Assembly: GCA_963798855.1 (NCBI GenBank)
Contig: CAWCUU010000001.1
Location: forward strand, 434,001 to 498,000
DNA from: CAWCUU01 sp963798855
GTDB taxonomy: Bacteria; Gemmatimonadota; Gemmatimonadetes; Longimicrobiales; RSA9
Reading direction: 5' to 3'
DNA: 64,000 nucleotides
Shown: positions 1 to 9,789 of the stretch, piece after piece
How the letters are laid out: each line of letters starts with the position of its first letter
Position numbering within the stretch: the first letter of the stretch is position 1
Translations under genes and position numbers: made by a program
Notes under the pieces: model-generated
What the model saw: only the letters and a program-made list of their open reading frames with translations
What the model was told of the DNA's origin: nothing
Databases searched by the model: none

Positions 1-832
1 CACTCGTACGCGCCGGACGAGGTGCGCGCGAAGCGGCGCATCACCGTCATGATCAACGACCTCCTCTACAAGCGGCGAGCGTTGGAGGTGGTGCTCGACC
101 TGGTCATCTTCACGGTCGCCTACGACGGCGCCTACCTGCTCCGCTACGACGGCATGGTGCCCCCCGCGCAGGCGGACGTGCTGATGAAGACGCTCGTGGT
201 GGCCGTCGTCGCGAAATCCGTCGCGTTCGGACTGATGGGCGTGTACCGTGGGACGTGGCAACAGATGAGCCTCGCCGACGTGACGCCGGCTGTTCCGGGC
301 GAGCGTGTTCGGGTCGCTTCTCACCGTGACCGCGATCGTGTTCTTCTTCCGGGGCGAGCAGTTCGCCCGCGGCATCCTCGTCGTCGACGGGCTCCTGGTC
401 CTGTTGCTGGTCGTCGGCTCCCGGGTCTCGTTCCGCTGGCTCGACTCGCTGCGCCGCGCTTTCGACGGCGGTGAGCCGGCGCTGATCTACGGGGCGGGCA
501 AGGGTGGCGAGCTGACGGTCCGCGAGCTGCTGGCGAATCCGGAGCTGGGTCTGCGTGGGATCGGGTTCATCGATGACGACCGATCGAAGCGCGGCCGGCT
601 GTTGTACGGACTACCGGTGCTGGGCGCGCTCGGCGAAATCGAAGGCATCGCCGCGGAGCGGGGGGCCCGGCACCTGATCATCGCGACCCGGAAGCTTCGG
701 CCGGAGCGGCTTGAGCGGGTCGTCGAGGATTGCCAGATGCTCGGGCTTCAGCTGCACCGGCTGCGCGTTGAGCTGCAGGCGATGCCGGCAGTGAGGGTCT
801 CCAGGCCGGCGGTGTCGGTTCAGGTGCACTAA
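1..832 (+). pseudogene. C-terminal part of a probable sugar-1-phosphate transferase fused to a FlaA1-like nucleotide-sugar binding domain, frameshifted
   Basis: The gene begins before the window. The reading frame is open from base 1 and has no stop or obvious start ahead of the segment around 50-120. That segment, with NDLLYKRRALEVVLDL followed by three to four hydrophobic helices, looks like the membrane part of FlaA1/CapD-type proteins. From about 480 a Rossmann-type nucleotide-sugar fold follows (ALIYGAGKGGELTVRELL, then GFIDDD). No catalytic epimerase domain follows, because the protein stops at 832. From memory of the families, this tail is found fused to WecA/TagO-like transferases that start O-antigen or exopolysaccharide synthesis; the fusion is inferred since the transferase part is outside the window. 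A one-base frameshift near 280-290 separates the two halves (frame 1 then frame 2). Confidence 0.6.
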
Positions 833-1041
833 GAGAACGATGCCGAACCAGCTATATCCAGGCCGCTGCTATCCAGTGTTGCAGATCTCTGCGGACAGCC
901 CTGCCGCAGCGACTGAGAAGGCCGCGCTAGCCTTCCGGAGGGTCCCGTTCGTCGTCACCCCGGATTGGTTCTTCCTGTTCTCATGCTGGTGGCAGCCAAA
1001 GTGCAGACCCGGGGCGGGCGATCGGGCCGGGAGCTAGCCTC

Positions 1042-2502
1042 ATGAAATCCCGACGTACCTTCCTTGCCGGCGTTGCCGGCGCCGGCGCCGGTGCCCTCGT
1101 CGCCGCGGGGCTCAGGCGTACACCCCCTCTTCCGGTTCCACAGGAGCCGGAAGGGTTGGCCCTCTGTGGGCCGAAGGCGCTGCCGGCCGCGCCCGGCGGC
1201 GATAGCGATGCCCAGCGGTTACTAGCACGCGCATTCGCGGTGGCAGATCCGAGCGGTGCCGCCTTATGTCTATCCGCCGGTCGATACCGACTTGGCGCCC
1301 GATTGACGGTCCCCTCCCATGTCTCGCTGGTCCTACCACGCGGCGCCGGGTTCGTGGGGGATGCGCTGGTGGTGGAAGGTTCGATCGAAGCAGGCCTGTA
1401 CCAGATCTTCGAGGATGTTCGTGTCGCCTTCGGACCCGGCAGCCGCCAGTGGGTGTTACCTCAATGGTGGGGCGCGAAAGGCGATGGCGTCGCCAATGAC
1501 ACGGCCGCACTCCAGGCCGCCCTGGAGACCCGGCTCGTTCACCTGCCTGCGGGTCGCTACCGGACCACGCACGAGTTGGCGGTCCGCGACCGCAGCACCA
1601 TCGTCGGCGTCGGCAATGCGTGGAGCCCGACCCCAACCACCGACTCCTGGATCGAGTACGATGGGCGCGACGATCCGCTGGCCGCCGTGTTGCGCGTCTC
1701 CACCGTGGGTGTCGGCTCGGAACCGAACGTGGCTCTGACGAATATCCATCTCGAGAATGTGGTGCTCAGCGGAGGGCAGCGAGCAGGATACGGTCTCTAT
1801 TCGGTATACTGTTCGAATGACTCCTCGATCTCGGACGTTACCGCCCGAGACTGTACCCGGCACGGGGTTTTCATTGCCGAGCAGTGGTACTGCACGTACC
1901 GCAACCTCGTCGCTCGAAACAACTCTGGCTGCGGTATCACCATCGGTCGCGTCTTCAACGGGTGGCGCGAGCGCGGAGTCAACGGCATCCTGCTGACTAA
2001 TCTGCGCGCCGCCGGAAACGGATCGGACAATCGCTTTCACGAGAAGACGCGGCTGCATTGGGGTTATGGGGTGCTATTTCGACCGGGTGGCGGTAGCACG
2101 TTGCGACATGTCGTCGCGGAGAACAATTACGGCGCGGGGTTGATCTACGATCTCGGGCGGAGTTGTGCAAACCGCGTGGAGGGAGGGTACCTGGAAGGCA
2201 ACGGATGGGGCGCCCATTCAGATGGCGTTGCGGCTCGGCCGTGGGGATTGATCGTGATCGGGGGCCGCGCTGCACGCGCGAATTCGGTTTCCGACATGTA
2301 CCTGCACGGAGAAGTGGGCGATGAACGAGCGCAGGCGTTGTGGTTAACCGGCGCACCTCCTTCAGGTGATCTGACCCTGCGCGATCTCTCCTTCGGTCAT
2401 TATGTGCATGCTGATTGGAACCACTATCAATGGGAAGGCTTCGTCTACCACGGGTTGAGGGATTATGTGGTCGGCGTCCGGCCACGCGCATCCGGGTCGT
2501 GA
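1042..2502 (+). CDS. Tat-exported right-handed beta-helix (pectate-lyase-like) protein
   Basis: A 486-residue protein starting with a twin-arginine signal (SRRTFLAG at residues 3-10, then an Ala/Gly-rich hydrophobic stretch), so it is probably exported folded through TatC, whose gene lies at 60961. Residues 142-160 read WWGAKGDGVANDTAALQAAL, the hallmark opening of the pectate lyase 3 / GH28-like parallel beta-helix fold. The rest is a chain of short strands with N and G turns typical of such helices. Family members are polysaccharide lyases, hydrolases or epimerases, or phage-tail-like binding proteins. Which activity applies here cannot be read from the sequence. Its place in a polysaccharide locus suggests modification or degradation of the exported polymer. 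Confidence 0.75.
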   Translation: MKSRRTFLAGVAGAGAGALVAAGLRRTPPLPVPQEPEGLALCGPKALPAAPGGDSDAQRLLARAFAVADPSGAALCLSAGRYRLGARLTVPSHVSLVLPRGAGFVGDALVVEGSIEAGLYQIFEDVRVAFGPGSRQWVLPQWWGAKGDGVANDTAALQAALETRLVHLPAGRYRTTHELAVRDRSTIVGVGNAWSPTPTTDSWIEYDGRDDPLAAVLRVSTVGVGSEPNVALTNIHLENVVLSGGQRAGYGLYSVYCSNDSSISDVTARDCTRHGVFIAEQWYCTYRNLVARNNSGCGITIGRVFNGWRERGVNGILLTNLRAAGNGSDNRFHEKTRLHWGYGVLFRPGGGSTLRHVVAENNYGAGLIYDLGRSCANRVEGGYLEGNGWGAHSDGVAARPWGLIVIGGRAARANSVSDMYLHGEVGDERAQALWLTGAPPSGDLTLRDLSFGHYVHADWNHYQWEGFVYHGLRDYVVGVRPRASGS

Positions 2503-2709
2503 GGAACAGCGTGAGTGAGGCTCTGGCGATCGGGTGTGCTCATGATCGCAGCTTTCCCGCTGTGGCGGTGGTCCTGGGCATCCGCATGCTCGTCTTTCTT
2601 TTCAGGTGCAGTCGATCAACCTGGCCTGTGGTCGCCGAACTCGTCTCCTCTCCCTGCGCAAAGCGGCAATTGCACTCTCCTTCTATTTCAACCCTGTAGA
2701 TCTGCGCCC

Positions 2710-3810
2710 GTGAGTACCGTGATCAGTAACTCGACAGAGGGGAACGATTCCTCGGTCACAGGAGAAGATCAGGCTACGCTGGTCGAACTGGCGAATATCG
2801 GGCTCCGCAGCTGGCGACTTTTCTTTGTGCTGCCCGTGCTCGGAGTTGTCCTGGCGGTCGGCTCCGGGCTGCTAACGCCCCGGACGTTTTCCGTGTCGAC
2901 TTCGTTTGTGCCGCAGAGCGCGCAAGGCTCGGGCTCCGACCTCGCCGGACTGGCGCGGCAGTTCGGGGTGAACGTGGCACCCGCGCCAAGCGGACAATCG
3001 CCGGACTTCTACGCGATGATCCTCATGACGCGAGAGCTATTGGGTGGCGCCGCGGAGACCAGCTATACCGTCGAAGACGACGGCCAAGGCCCGGAAAGCG
3101 GCACTCTGGCCGATCTCTACGGCATAGAGATGCCCGACGCGGAGAAGCGCCACCGTGCCGCGATCGAGCGACTGCGCGACGACATCTCAGTCGAGACGGA
3201 CCACACTACGGGGGTTGTCGACGTCACTGTCTCGGCCCTCTGGCCATCGCTTGCGGAGCAAATCGCGGCACGGCTTCTCGACCTGGTGAACGAGTTCAAT
3301 ATGAAATCTCTGCAAACCCAGGCGAGCGCCGAGGCCACCTTCGCAAAAGGAAGAATGGAGGAGGCGCAGCAAGACCTGCAGCGAGCGGAAACCGCCCTGA
3401 AGGCCTTCGTGGAACGCAATCGGAGCTTCCAGCAATCGCCGGAGCTGAGCCTGGAGCACGAGCGCCTGCAACGTGAAGTGTCCCTGCGTCAACAAGTCTA
3501 TGTCTCGCTGGTCCAGCTTCATGATCAAGCCCGAATAAACGCCGCCCGCAATCTTCCGGTGATCACTGTTCTGGAGCGGCCCGAAGGCGCGGCCGTCCGG
3601 GATAGCAGACGCCTCTTCCTGAGGTTCGTCCTGGGCGTCTTCGTCGGAGTGATCTTCGCGCTCTTGATCGCGGCCACGCGCGAGTTCAGCCGCAGGACAC
3701 GCCTGCAGGGCGGCGCTGCGACGCAGGAATTCCTGCAACGGCGGCGAGAGGTGCTGCAGGAACTCCGCCGTCCGCCGCGTTGGCTGGGCGGCCGGTTTTT
3801 CCGCTCTTGA
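2710..3810 (+). CDS. Wzz-type polysaccharide chain-length determinant / co-polymerase
   Basis: With a GTG start at 2710 the product is 366 residues. It has the Wzz layout: a first membrane helix at about residues 36-56 (LFFVLPVLGVVLAVGSGLL), a long periplasmic region containing a charged coiled coil (MEEAQQDLQRAETALKAF), and a second helix at about 301-321 followed by a 45-residue basic cytoplasmic tail. No tyrosine-kinase domain is attached. The frame stays open upstream to 2515, but that stretch does not look like protein, so the later start is preferred although no clear ribosome site precedes it. The protein would set polymer length together with the Wzy at 9790. It is one of the few intact genes in this locus. 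Confidence 0.8.
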   Translation: MSTVISNSTEGNDSSVTGEDQATLVELANIGLRSWRLFFVLPVLGVVLAVGSGLLTPRTFSVSTSFVPQSAQGSGSDLAGLARQFGVNVAPAPSGQSPDFYAMILMTRELLGGAAETSYTVEDDGQGPESGTLADLYGIEMPDAEKRHRAAIERLRDDISVETDHTTGVVDVTVSALWPSLAEQIAARLLDLVNEFNMKSLQTQASAEATFAKGRMEEAQQDLQRAETALKAFVERNRSFQQSPELSLEHERLQREVSLRQQVYVSLVQLHDQARINAARNLPVITVLERPEGAAVRDSRRLFLRFVLGVFVGVIFALLIAATREFSRRTRLQGGAATQEFLQRRREVLQELRRPPRWLGGRFFRS

Positions 3811-3983
3811 TGACCAGATTCGTTGTTGGAAGGGGAAATTCTGGATTGGTCGAGGTGCGGCTTTGATCTCAGGTTAGCGGCTCTACCCGGCCTTGCGGCG
3901 ACCGCGTAGGCGGCGGTCGAAGACTTCGGTGAGGCGCGGATGGCCCCGGCTGCGCCGGGCTACCGCTCTAGCAGGTGAATTGC

Positions 3984-4426
3984 GAGTATGGCGACGCGGC
4001 ACCGCCAACCTTTTTGTGCTGCTTGAGCGCAAGAAAGCCTGCGCCATGTGAACGTGACCGAGCGTGGCACAAACGCCGACTTCGCCCACCCGATGCGAGA
4101 GTTTGGTCGATCTCGATTATACACATCCGGAGAACGTCCGCGTCGTGCTCGACGACCTCATGTCCCAGCCCTGTATGAGACGTTCGAGCCGCAGAAGTCC
4201 GTCGGATCTTTCGCAAGCTCGACTTCGATTATACGCCTAAGCACGGAAGCTGGCTCAACATGGCTGAAATCGAAATCTCCGTCCTCGATCGGCAGTGCCT
4301 CGGCCACCGGATCGAGCGCATCGACCAACTACGTGCCGAGATTCTCCCATGGGCAAAGCGCCGGGCATGAAGATCAGCTGGCGGTTCACGGTATGCGATG
4401 CCAGGGTCAAGCTCAACCTGCTCTAA
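3984..4426 (+). mobile_element. Remnant of an IS630-family transposase (C-terminal DDE region, several frameshifts)
   Basis: Read across several frames, the segment reconstructs the second half of an IS630-type DDE transposase. Visible pieces are GTANLFVLLERKKA at about 3999, HVNVTERGTNADFAHPMRE at about 4044, VRVVLDDL carrying the second catalytic Asp at about 4138, and KLDFDYTPKHGSWLNMAEIE carrying the catalytic Glu at about 4215-4275. It ends with RFTVCDARVKLNLL and a stop at 4424-4426. The N-terminal DNA-binding half and the first catalytic Asp are missing, and at least four frameshifts break the frame, so it is inactive. No terminal inverted repeats could be identified at either side. 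Confidence 0.8.
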
Positions 4427-4639
4427 GCATCACGACCACGTTGGGCGAGAACTAGCGCCGGATTCCCACGCGCGCTGTCTCGGCGAACAGCGGTGGACTG
4501 GCTGACCACCACGCTTCGTGATAACATGTTCGCGCAATACTGGATGGGCCTCTGGCGTCTGGTAGGACCATGGCAAGTCTCTGGATGGCTTTCGATGTGG
4601 ATCGAACCCGTCCGTGGTTGAACATCCTTTTTGCGCTTG

Positions 4640-4881
4640 AGGATGCCACTCTGTTAAACGACTGCGGTGGTGCACGAAGGAGACTCACTTCTTCGACGTT
4701 CCTTATGACGCTGCGCGACTAGGTCGAATGGACCGCCCCTTTGGATACAGGCTCGAATGTGGTGACTGGCGCCGACCACGAGCGGATCATGGAAGTCGCC
4801 CTGGGGTTGACGCCTCCCCGCGCGACGGCATCGGCCGCGGTTGGCAAGAGAAGCGGTGGCCGAGGTCGTGTGGGTGCTTAA
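4640..4881 (+). pseudogene. Decayed C-terminus of a UDP-N-acetylglucosamine 2-epimerase (WecB/WbpI-like)
   Basis: Reading across frames recovers the family's C-terminal signature. LLNDCGG (functional enzymes: LLTDSGG) starts at 4651, then KETHFFDVP, then TLRD, an in-frame stop and VEW (functional: TLRDETEW), then TGSNVVTGADHERIMEVAL and a stop at 4879-4881. At least two frameshifts and one nonsense codon are present, and nothing convincing of the N-terminal two thirds remains. The intact enzyme interconverts UDP-GlcNAc and UDP-ManNAc. It would fit the WbpB/WbpE/WbpD-like set at 14228-17304, which in Pseudomonas works with such an epimerase. The bases between 4427 and 4640 hold no recognisable gene. 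Confidence 0.6.
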
Positions 4882-4925
4882 AACAGTATGGGATATCGAT
4901 AGCTATTGGCTGACCGTAATAAAGT

Positions 4926-5744
4926 GTGACTCTGATGGATCCCTACATTCACCTTCCTCGCGCGCGACTCGTTTACGGACGCCAGAGCCCGATTCTTGAT
5001 CAATGCGCTGGCCGACGCGTTCTACACGTGGGGTGCGTCGATGCAGGGATGCTGAAAGATCGATACGTGGACGGGAACCACATGCACGTGCGGCTCGCCT
5101 CCGTTGCAGCCGATCTCTGGGGCGTGGATATCGACTCTGATGGCATCGCGTTTCTGCGACAGCAGGGCTTCCCGAACGTCTTCGTCGGAGACGCGTCGGC
5201 CTTAGACAAGCTAGAGGACTTGCGGGGTCAAGACTTCGACGTGGTGGTGGCGAGCGAGGTCCTCGAGCACCTGGCCAACCCGGGCCTTTTTCTGGACGCG
5301 GTGAAGTGCGTGATGATCCCGGACCAGACGCGTCTGATCGTGACCGTACCCAATGCCTTCCGCATCCGAACGCTGCTGTGGATGCTACGGCGGATCGAGC
5401 TCGTGCACCCTGATCATAATTTCTGGTTTTCCTACCTGACGGCCACGAACCTGCTGCGCAAGAGCGGATTCAAAATCGAGAGCATCAATGTCTACTACCT
5501 TAGATCCTATCACATCCTCCCCAGGAGCCTCCGCCATCCGTTCCGGCCGAAGGCAATCGAAGGCAGTGGCAGCCAGGGCCCGCTTGTGAACGGAGCACGC
5601 GTTCGTGGCGTGCGACGGCCGAGTCGGATACGCTCGTATCTGACAAGCTTGCCCGAACGATTGCTGGCGTCCATCCTCTACCGCCACAATCCTTTCTGGG
5701 CTGACGGCCTCATCCTGGTCGCGAGCATCCCGGACCACACATAA
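4926..5744 (+). CDS. Class I SAM-dependent methyltransferase
   Basis: A 272-residue protein with a Rossmann methyltransferase core. Motif I is VLHVGCVDAG (residues 32-41), the acidic end of strand 2 is GVDID (about 66-70), and FDVVVASEVLEHL (104-116) is the post-II/IV region of the Methyltransf_11/23 type. In-frame ATGs lie at 4926 and 4935; neither has a strong ribosome site. The substrate cannot be read from the sequence. Position between a polysaccharide epimerase relic and a flippase suggests methylation of a sugar or chain end in the surface polymer. The frame is intact, unlike most neighbours. Confidence 0.75.
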   Translation: MTLMDPYIHLPRARLVYGRQSPILDQCAGRRVLHVGCVDAGMLKDRYVDGNHMHVRLASVAADLWGVDIDSDGIAFLRQQGFPNVFVGDASALDKLEDLRGQDFDVVVASEVLEHLANPGLFLDAVKCVMIPDQTRLIVTVPNAFRIRTLLWMLRRIELVHPDHNFWFSYLTATNLLRKSGFKIESINVYYLRSYHILPRSLRHPFRPKAIEGSGSQGPLVNGARVRGVRRPSRIRSYLTSLPERLLASILYRHNPFWADGLILVASIPDHT

Positions 5745-5754
5745 CGACGTTCGC

Positions 5755-7096
5755 GTGTTTCACAGCTCCCTTGGAGTTCGAAGATCGAGCAGGTTCGTGC
5801 GTGATGTTGGCACGACCTTCACCTTCCGGCTCGTCGCAATGGTGCTACGCGTGCTGACGGGCGCAGTTGTGGCCCGTGTCCTTGGGGTCGAGGGGAAGGG
5901 AGCGTTGGCTGTTGCCATTCTCTTTCCGAACGTGCTCGCTTTGACCCTGAATCTTGGGCTGGGTTCGGCTGGCACCTTCTACGTGAGTTCAAGACAGACT
6001 CGCTGTTTCCACGGCCGCTGGCACCTCGACCGCATTGGCTGGCGTCCTCTCGGCGTTGGGCATTCTGCTGACCGTGGGCGCATTTTGGGGTGGGCTGCTT
6101 GATCCTGTTCTCTCCGGCATCCCCGATTGGGCGGTACTGTTGGCGCTGACGATGGTACCGCCGGCGATCCTGTCTACCTGCCTCTCCGGGATCCTCCTGG
6201 GATTGCGCAGAATCGTGACAATCAATGTCATCGAGGTGGGCCGAGCGGCGTCCGTCCTCGGTGGCACGATACTCTTCGCCGCATGGCTGAGGCTGGGTCT
6301 CACTGGCGCGCTATCGGCGTATGTGGGCAGCACAATAGCGGCCACCTTGGCCATGGCCGTACTCGTACAACGCGCGGGTGGCGTCCTCCGACCCCGTGTC
6401 GATCGTGAGGCCATCGGAAAACTGGTCCCGTTCGGGCTACGCGCATACGTTGGGAACCTGCTCTCCTTCTTTAATTACCGCCTCGACGTCTTCATCGTCA
6501 ACTACTTCCTGGGACCGGCGGGCGTCGGGGTCTACAGCGTGTCTGTCGCTCTCGCCGAGACGCTCTGGTACCTGCCGAACTCCGTGGGATTCGTGATCTT
6601 TCCGAAGGCAGCGTCGACGTCCGTACAGCGGATGAATGCCATCACGCCGCGCGTCTTTTGGGCTACTCTGCTGCTCACGCTGCTGGGGGCGGTGGTTCTT
6701 GCGCTGACCGGAGAGACGGTAATCCGCTGGGTTTACTCTCAGGCTTTTGCCGCGGCGTATCTCCCGTTGCTCCTGTTATTGCCTGGCGTCGTCCTGCTGG
6801 GCAGCGGGAAGGTGCTAACAAACGAGATCGCAGGGCGGGGGTTTCCCCATTACAACTCCATCAATGCCGGGCTATCTCTACTCGTGACGATCGCTATGGA
6901 TGTGCTGTTGATCCCCCGCTACGGCGTTGCGGGTGCTGCCTTGGCAGCAAGCATTGCTTACGGGGTCGTTTTCGTTACCGCCGTCGGATTCTACCTCTCG
7001 GTGCGAGCCAAGGCGACGCAATGGGCTGTCGCCAATCCTGAGTTCGTGACCAGTCTGCCACCTGCCGCCGTTGCACAATCGGGCGAGTCGGCATGA
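5755..7096 (+). pseudogene. Wzx-type oligosaccharide flippase, one frameshift
   Basis: Two overlapping frames together give a polytopic flippase of the MATE/MVF-like PST family. The first frame (from GTG 5755) contains FTFRLVAMVLRVLTGAVVARVLG and LALTLNLGLGSAGTFYVSS. The second, to 7096, contains about ten more helices and the typical segment NYRLDVFIVNYFLGPAGVGVYSVS. The join falls at about 5990-5998, where one base is gained or lost; read through, it gives YVSSRDRLAVSTAAGTSTA, a sensible helix-flanking sequence. Intact Wzx moves lipid-linked repeat units across the inner membrane for Wzy polymerisation. Whether the frameshift is real or a sequencing error is open. Confidence 0.75.
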
Positions 7097-7326
7097 ACTG
7101 TAGGACTCTTCTCATTATCTCATTCGGCGATCGGAGACGAGATCCTCGAATCCAGCTGCAGATTCGCTTCCTTCAGGAGCGATGCCGGATCATTGCGCTC
7201 GGCCTGGGTGACCCCGGCATCGACGGGGTGGAATTCATCCCCGACGCTTTTGCTAATCGCATCCGACCCGGCCAGCGATTGAAGCTGAGTGCGCGCGACA
7301 CTGCAGCCGCGGCGGATAGGCCGTGA
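7093..7326 (+). pseudogene. N-terminal fragment of a glycosyltransferase
   Basis: A 77-residue open frame begins LLIISFGDRRRDPRIQLQIRF and continues with RIIALGLGDPGIDGVEFIPDA. This resembles the first 50 residues of GT4-type glycosyltransferases, which start with a hydrophobic strand and a DPRV/DPRI motif. It then dissolves into unrelated sequence and stops where the next gene begins (GTGA overlap at 7323-7326). No donor-binding domain is present, so it cannot be an active enzyme. It overlaps the end of the flippase by four bases, as expected for a former operon member that lost its 3' part. Confidence 0.45.
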
Positions 7327-8607
7327 CAGCGTTCGAACGGGGTGCGGCCGCCACCCGTCATTCAGTGATCCTTTTCACGCAGCGGTTCCCCTACGGACAC
7401 AGTGAGCAGTTTATCGAACCGGAATTGCCTCACCTGGTCGAGCGGTTTGGACACGTCATTCTCGTTCCCCGGAAGCGTGACGGCGAGGCGCGCAGGCTTC
7501 CGAAAGGCATTGAAATCGACCTTTCCCTCCTGAGCGACATGCTGAACCAGTGAGCTGGGGTCAAAGGTCAGCGATTGCCTCACGTCGTCCTGGCTCTATC
7601 GCGAGACGTTGACACGCTTCGGACCGCAACTCAAGCCTCGCGGAATGCGACGCGCAATGGGCTTTTTGGTAAACGCGCTGCGGGCGCGTGACTGGATTGT
7701 GTCGTTCGCGCAGGCACGGCTGCCGGTTTCCAACGCGGCGCTCTGTTACAGCTACTGGATTCAACCCGAGACGCTGGGATCTGTGCTGGCGAAGGCACAG
7801 CTACCACACATGAAGGTCGTGTCCAGGGTCCACGGGGGGACTTGTACGAGGAACGCGCCGAACCGCCATATCTGCCGTTCCGGAAGATAATCTTCGAGCG
7901 GCTGGACAGGCTATTTGCAATCTCGGAACACGGCCGGCGGTACCTGGTCGGCCGTTACCCGGTTCTCGCATCCAAATGCAATGTCGCGCGGCTCGGTGTA
8001 TCCGATCCGGGGTTCATGGCGACGCGGTCCGGTGTCGGTGAAGTGCGGATCGTATCGTGCTCCTTTTTGAACCCGATCAAGCGTCTTGATCGGCTGATTC
8101 GGGCGCTCCGTGTTTTCAGCGAACGACATCCAGAGCACTCAAGATCCAGTGGGATCATATCGGGATGGACCGCTGGCGGCTGGGCTGGAACGGCTGGCGG
8201 CTGAAGCGCTAGACGGACACGTCCGCTGGCAATTCCTGGGGTATCTAACTATCAACAATATATTCCAGTTCTATCGATCGCGGCCAGTGGATGTGTTTAT
8301 AAACGTCAGCGAATCGGAAGGTATTCCGGCGTCGATCATGGAAGCGCAGAGCTGCGGCATCCCTGTTATTGCAACTGCAGTGGGGGGTGTCCCCGAGATA
8401 GTTGACTCGGAAAATTATGCTTGACTCAGAGCAGACCCGACGCCGAAGAGGTTGCGGACGCGCTGGCGCTCTTCGTGTCGCCTAACGACGGCGAGGACCA
8501 CAATGCGTGAAGGAAGCAAAGAGTCGTGGCATAAGCGCTACAATGCGGAGATCAATCATTCCACTTTCGCCGATCGGTTGGCTATATGCCTGAACGCGTC
8601 CATGTAA
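7323..8607 (+). pseudogene. GT4-family glycosyltransferase, broken by about five frameshifts
   Basis: Pieces in alternating frames follow the order of one GT4 glycosyltransferase. The N-terminus (VILFTQRFPYGHSEQFIEPE) runs from 7323. The middle (LCYSYWIQPETLGSVLAKA, about 7740) is followed by FERLDRLFAISEHGRRYL (about 7890), IVSCSFLNPIKRLDRLI (about 8050), and the C-terminal donor site DVFINVSESEGIPASIMEAQ with GIPVIATAVGGVPEIV (8290-8400). The tail ADALALFVSPNDG and ESWHKRYNAEINHSTFADRLA reaches a stop at 8605-8607. Frame changes fall near 7557-7600, 7838, 8150, 8420 and 8510. Five lesions in 1.3 kb are more than isolated read errors would normally produce, so real decay is likely. Confidence 0.7.
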
Positions 8608-8713
8608 TCGACCTTGCGCTCCCCTGTGGTGGACTGAAGCGCCGCGTTAACGCTTCGTTGAGCAAGTGAGTGCCATCGGTGGTGATGTCGAAGCAGGGGC
8701 TCGGCGTGGTTCA

Positions 8714-9783
8714 ATGCGTACGCTCGTTCTCGGGCTGGAGCACTTCATCGACAAGATCGGCTATCAGGCCGCTGAATATGCTCGCCGAGGCGTGCCAGTC
8801 CGTTATCTCGTCCGGGACGAGTCCGGCTTGTCGTCGAAAATGGCTGAGAGCTACGGGGCTGACGTTCGCATCGTGCCGGATGGGCCGTTGGCAAGGATTC
8901 GTTTCACGCTTGCGCAGTTCCTGCGAGGTGCGGCCGCGTATTGTGAGCTTTACGATATCGGCCGTCTCACGGTCGTGTACGCGCTGATCGCGGTCGCATT
9001 CGGGAGCCGCCTGATCGTTATCCTCCGCGGCGGCGAGCTGTGCGGAAAGCGGAAGGGGTTCCGCCGAATGGGACTGGTGTTCGCACTCCGGTTGAGTCAC
9101 CGCATCGTCGCGAAGGAATTCAAATTTTGCAAGATCTCGAACGAGTGGGTGTACGCGCGGAAAAAGTCCGCTTTGTCGGGAATAGCGTGCCATTGCCCAG
9201 AGAGGCGGCGACCCCGATATGTAATCGTCCAATCGACATCCTGTTTCTCAACTCGATTCGGAAATGGCGAAACGTGCCGCCATTGATCTCGGCCTTGCCG
9301 GAGGCGATGGCCCGCTGCGGCGATATTAGGGTCGTGGTCGCCGGGGTTCACTCACTTGGACGGGACCCGTTACATCATGGAGTTGGAGGAGGAGAGCGCG
9401 TTCTGGAGTTGATCGATCGATTGGGGCTGTCGGACCGGATAGAGGTACGCGGCTTCGTGCCCGAGCCCCAGGAGTATTTCCGCAGGGCAAAAGTGTTCGT
9501 CCTTCCCGCGGATATAGTCTTCGCGAATTACGCTCTGCTCGAAGCAATGTCTTTCGGGGCGGTCCCCCTCGTGGGCGATGGCGAGGGAGCGGACCGGATC
9601 GTCGACTCGACCGCGAACGGTCTCGTAGTCGAGCGGACGCCCAGCGGAGTGGCCGACGGCCTCGTCCGGCTGCTCTCGAGTCCCGCGATCCTCCAGCGTT
9701 ACAGCGACGAAGCCCGTGCGACGATAAAGCGCGACTTCGCGATCGAGCGCTGGGGCGAGCAGATCCTTGCCGCACGTGACTGA
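8714..9783 (+). pseudogene. GT4-family glycosyltransferase, one frameshift
   Basis: The ATG at 8714 begins MRTLVLGLEHFIDKIGYQAAE and the frame runs to about 9120, where the sense moves to the +2 frame, giving LQDLERVGVRAEKVRFVGNSVP and continuing to the stop at 9783. The C-terminal half holds the family signatures VVVAGVHSLG, IEVRGFVPEPQEYFRRAKVFVLP and the nucleotide-sugar site YALLEAMSFGAVPLVGD. About 355 residues are encoded in total, a normal length. Bases 8608-8713 hold no gene. The product would add a sugar to the lipid-linked repeat unit; donor and linkage are unknown. Confidence 0.7.
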
Positions 9784-9789
9784 GCCGGT

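Noticed and set aside
840..1037. A 65-codon open frame between the first gene and the beta-helix gene
   Set aside because: No ribosome site, no similarity to known families, and composition unlike neighbouring genes.
2515..2709. Upstream start for the Wzz protein
   Set aside because: The 65 extra residues are rich in Ser, Trp and Cys without structure and would place junk before the first membrane helix.
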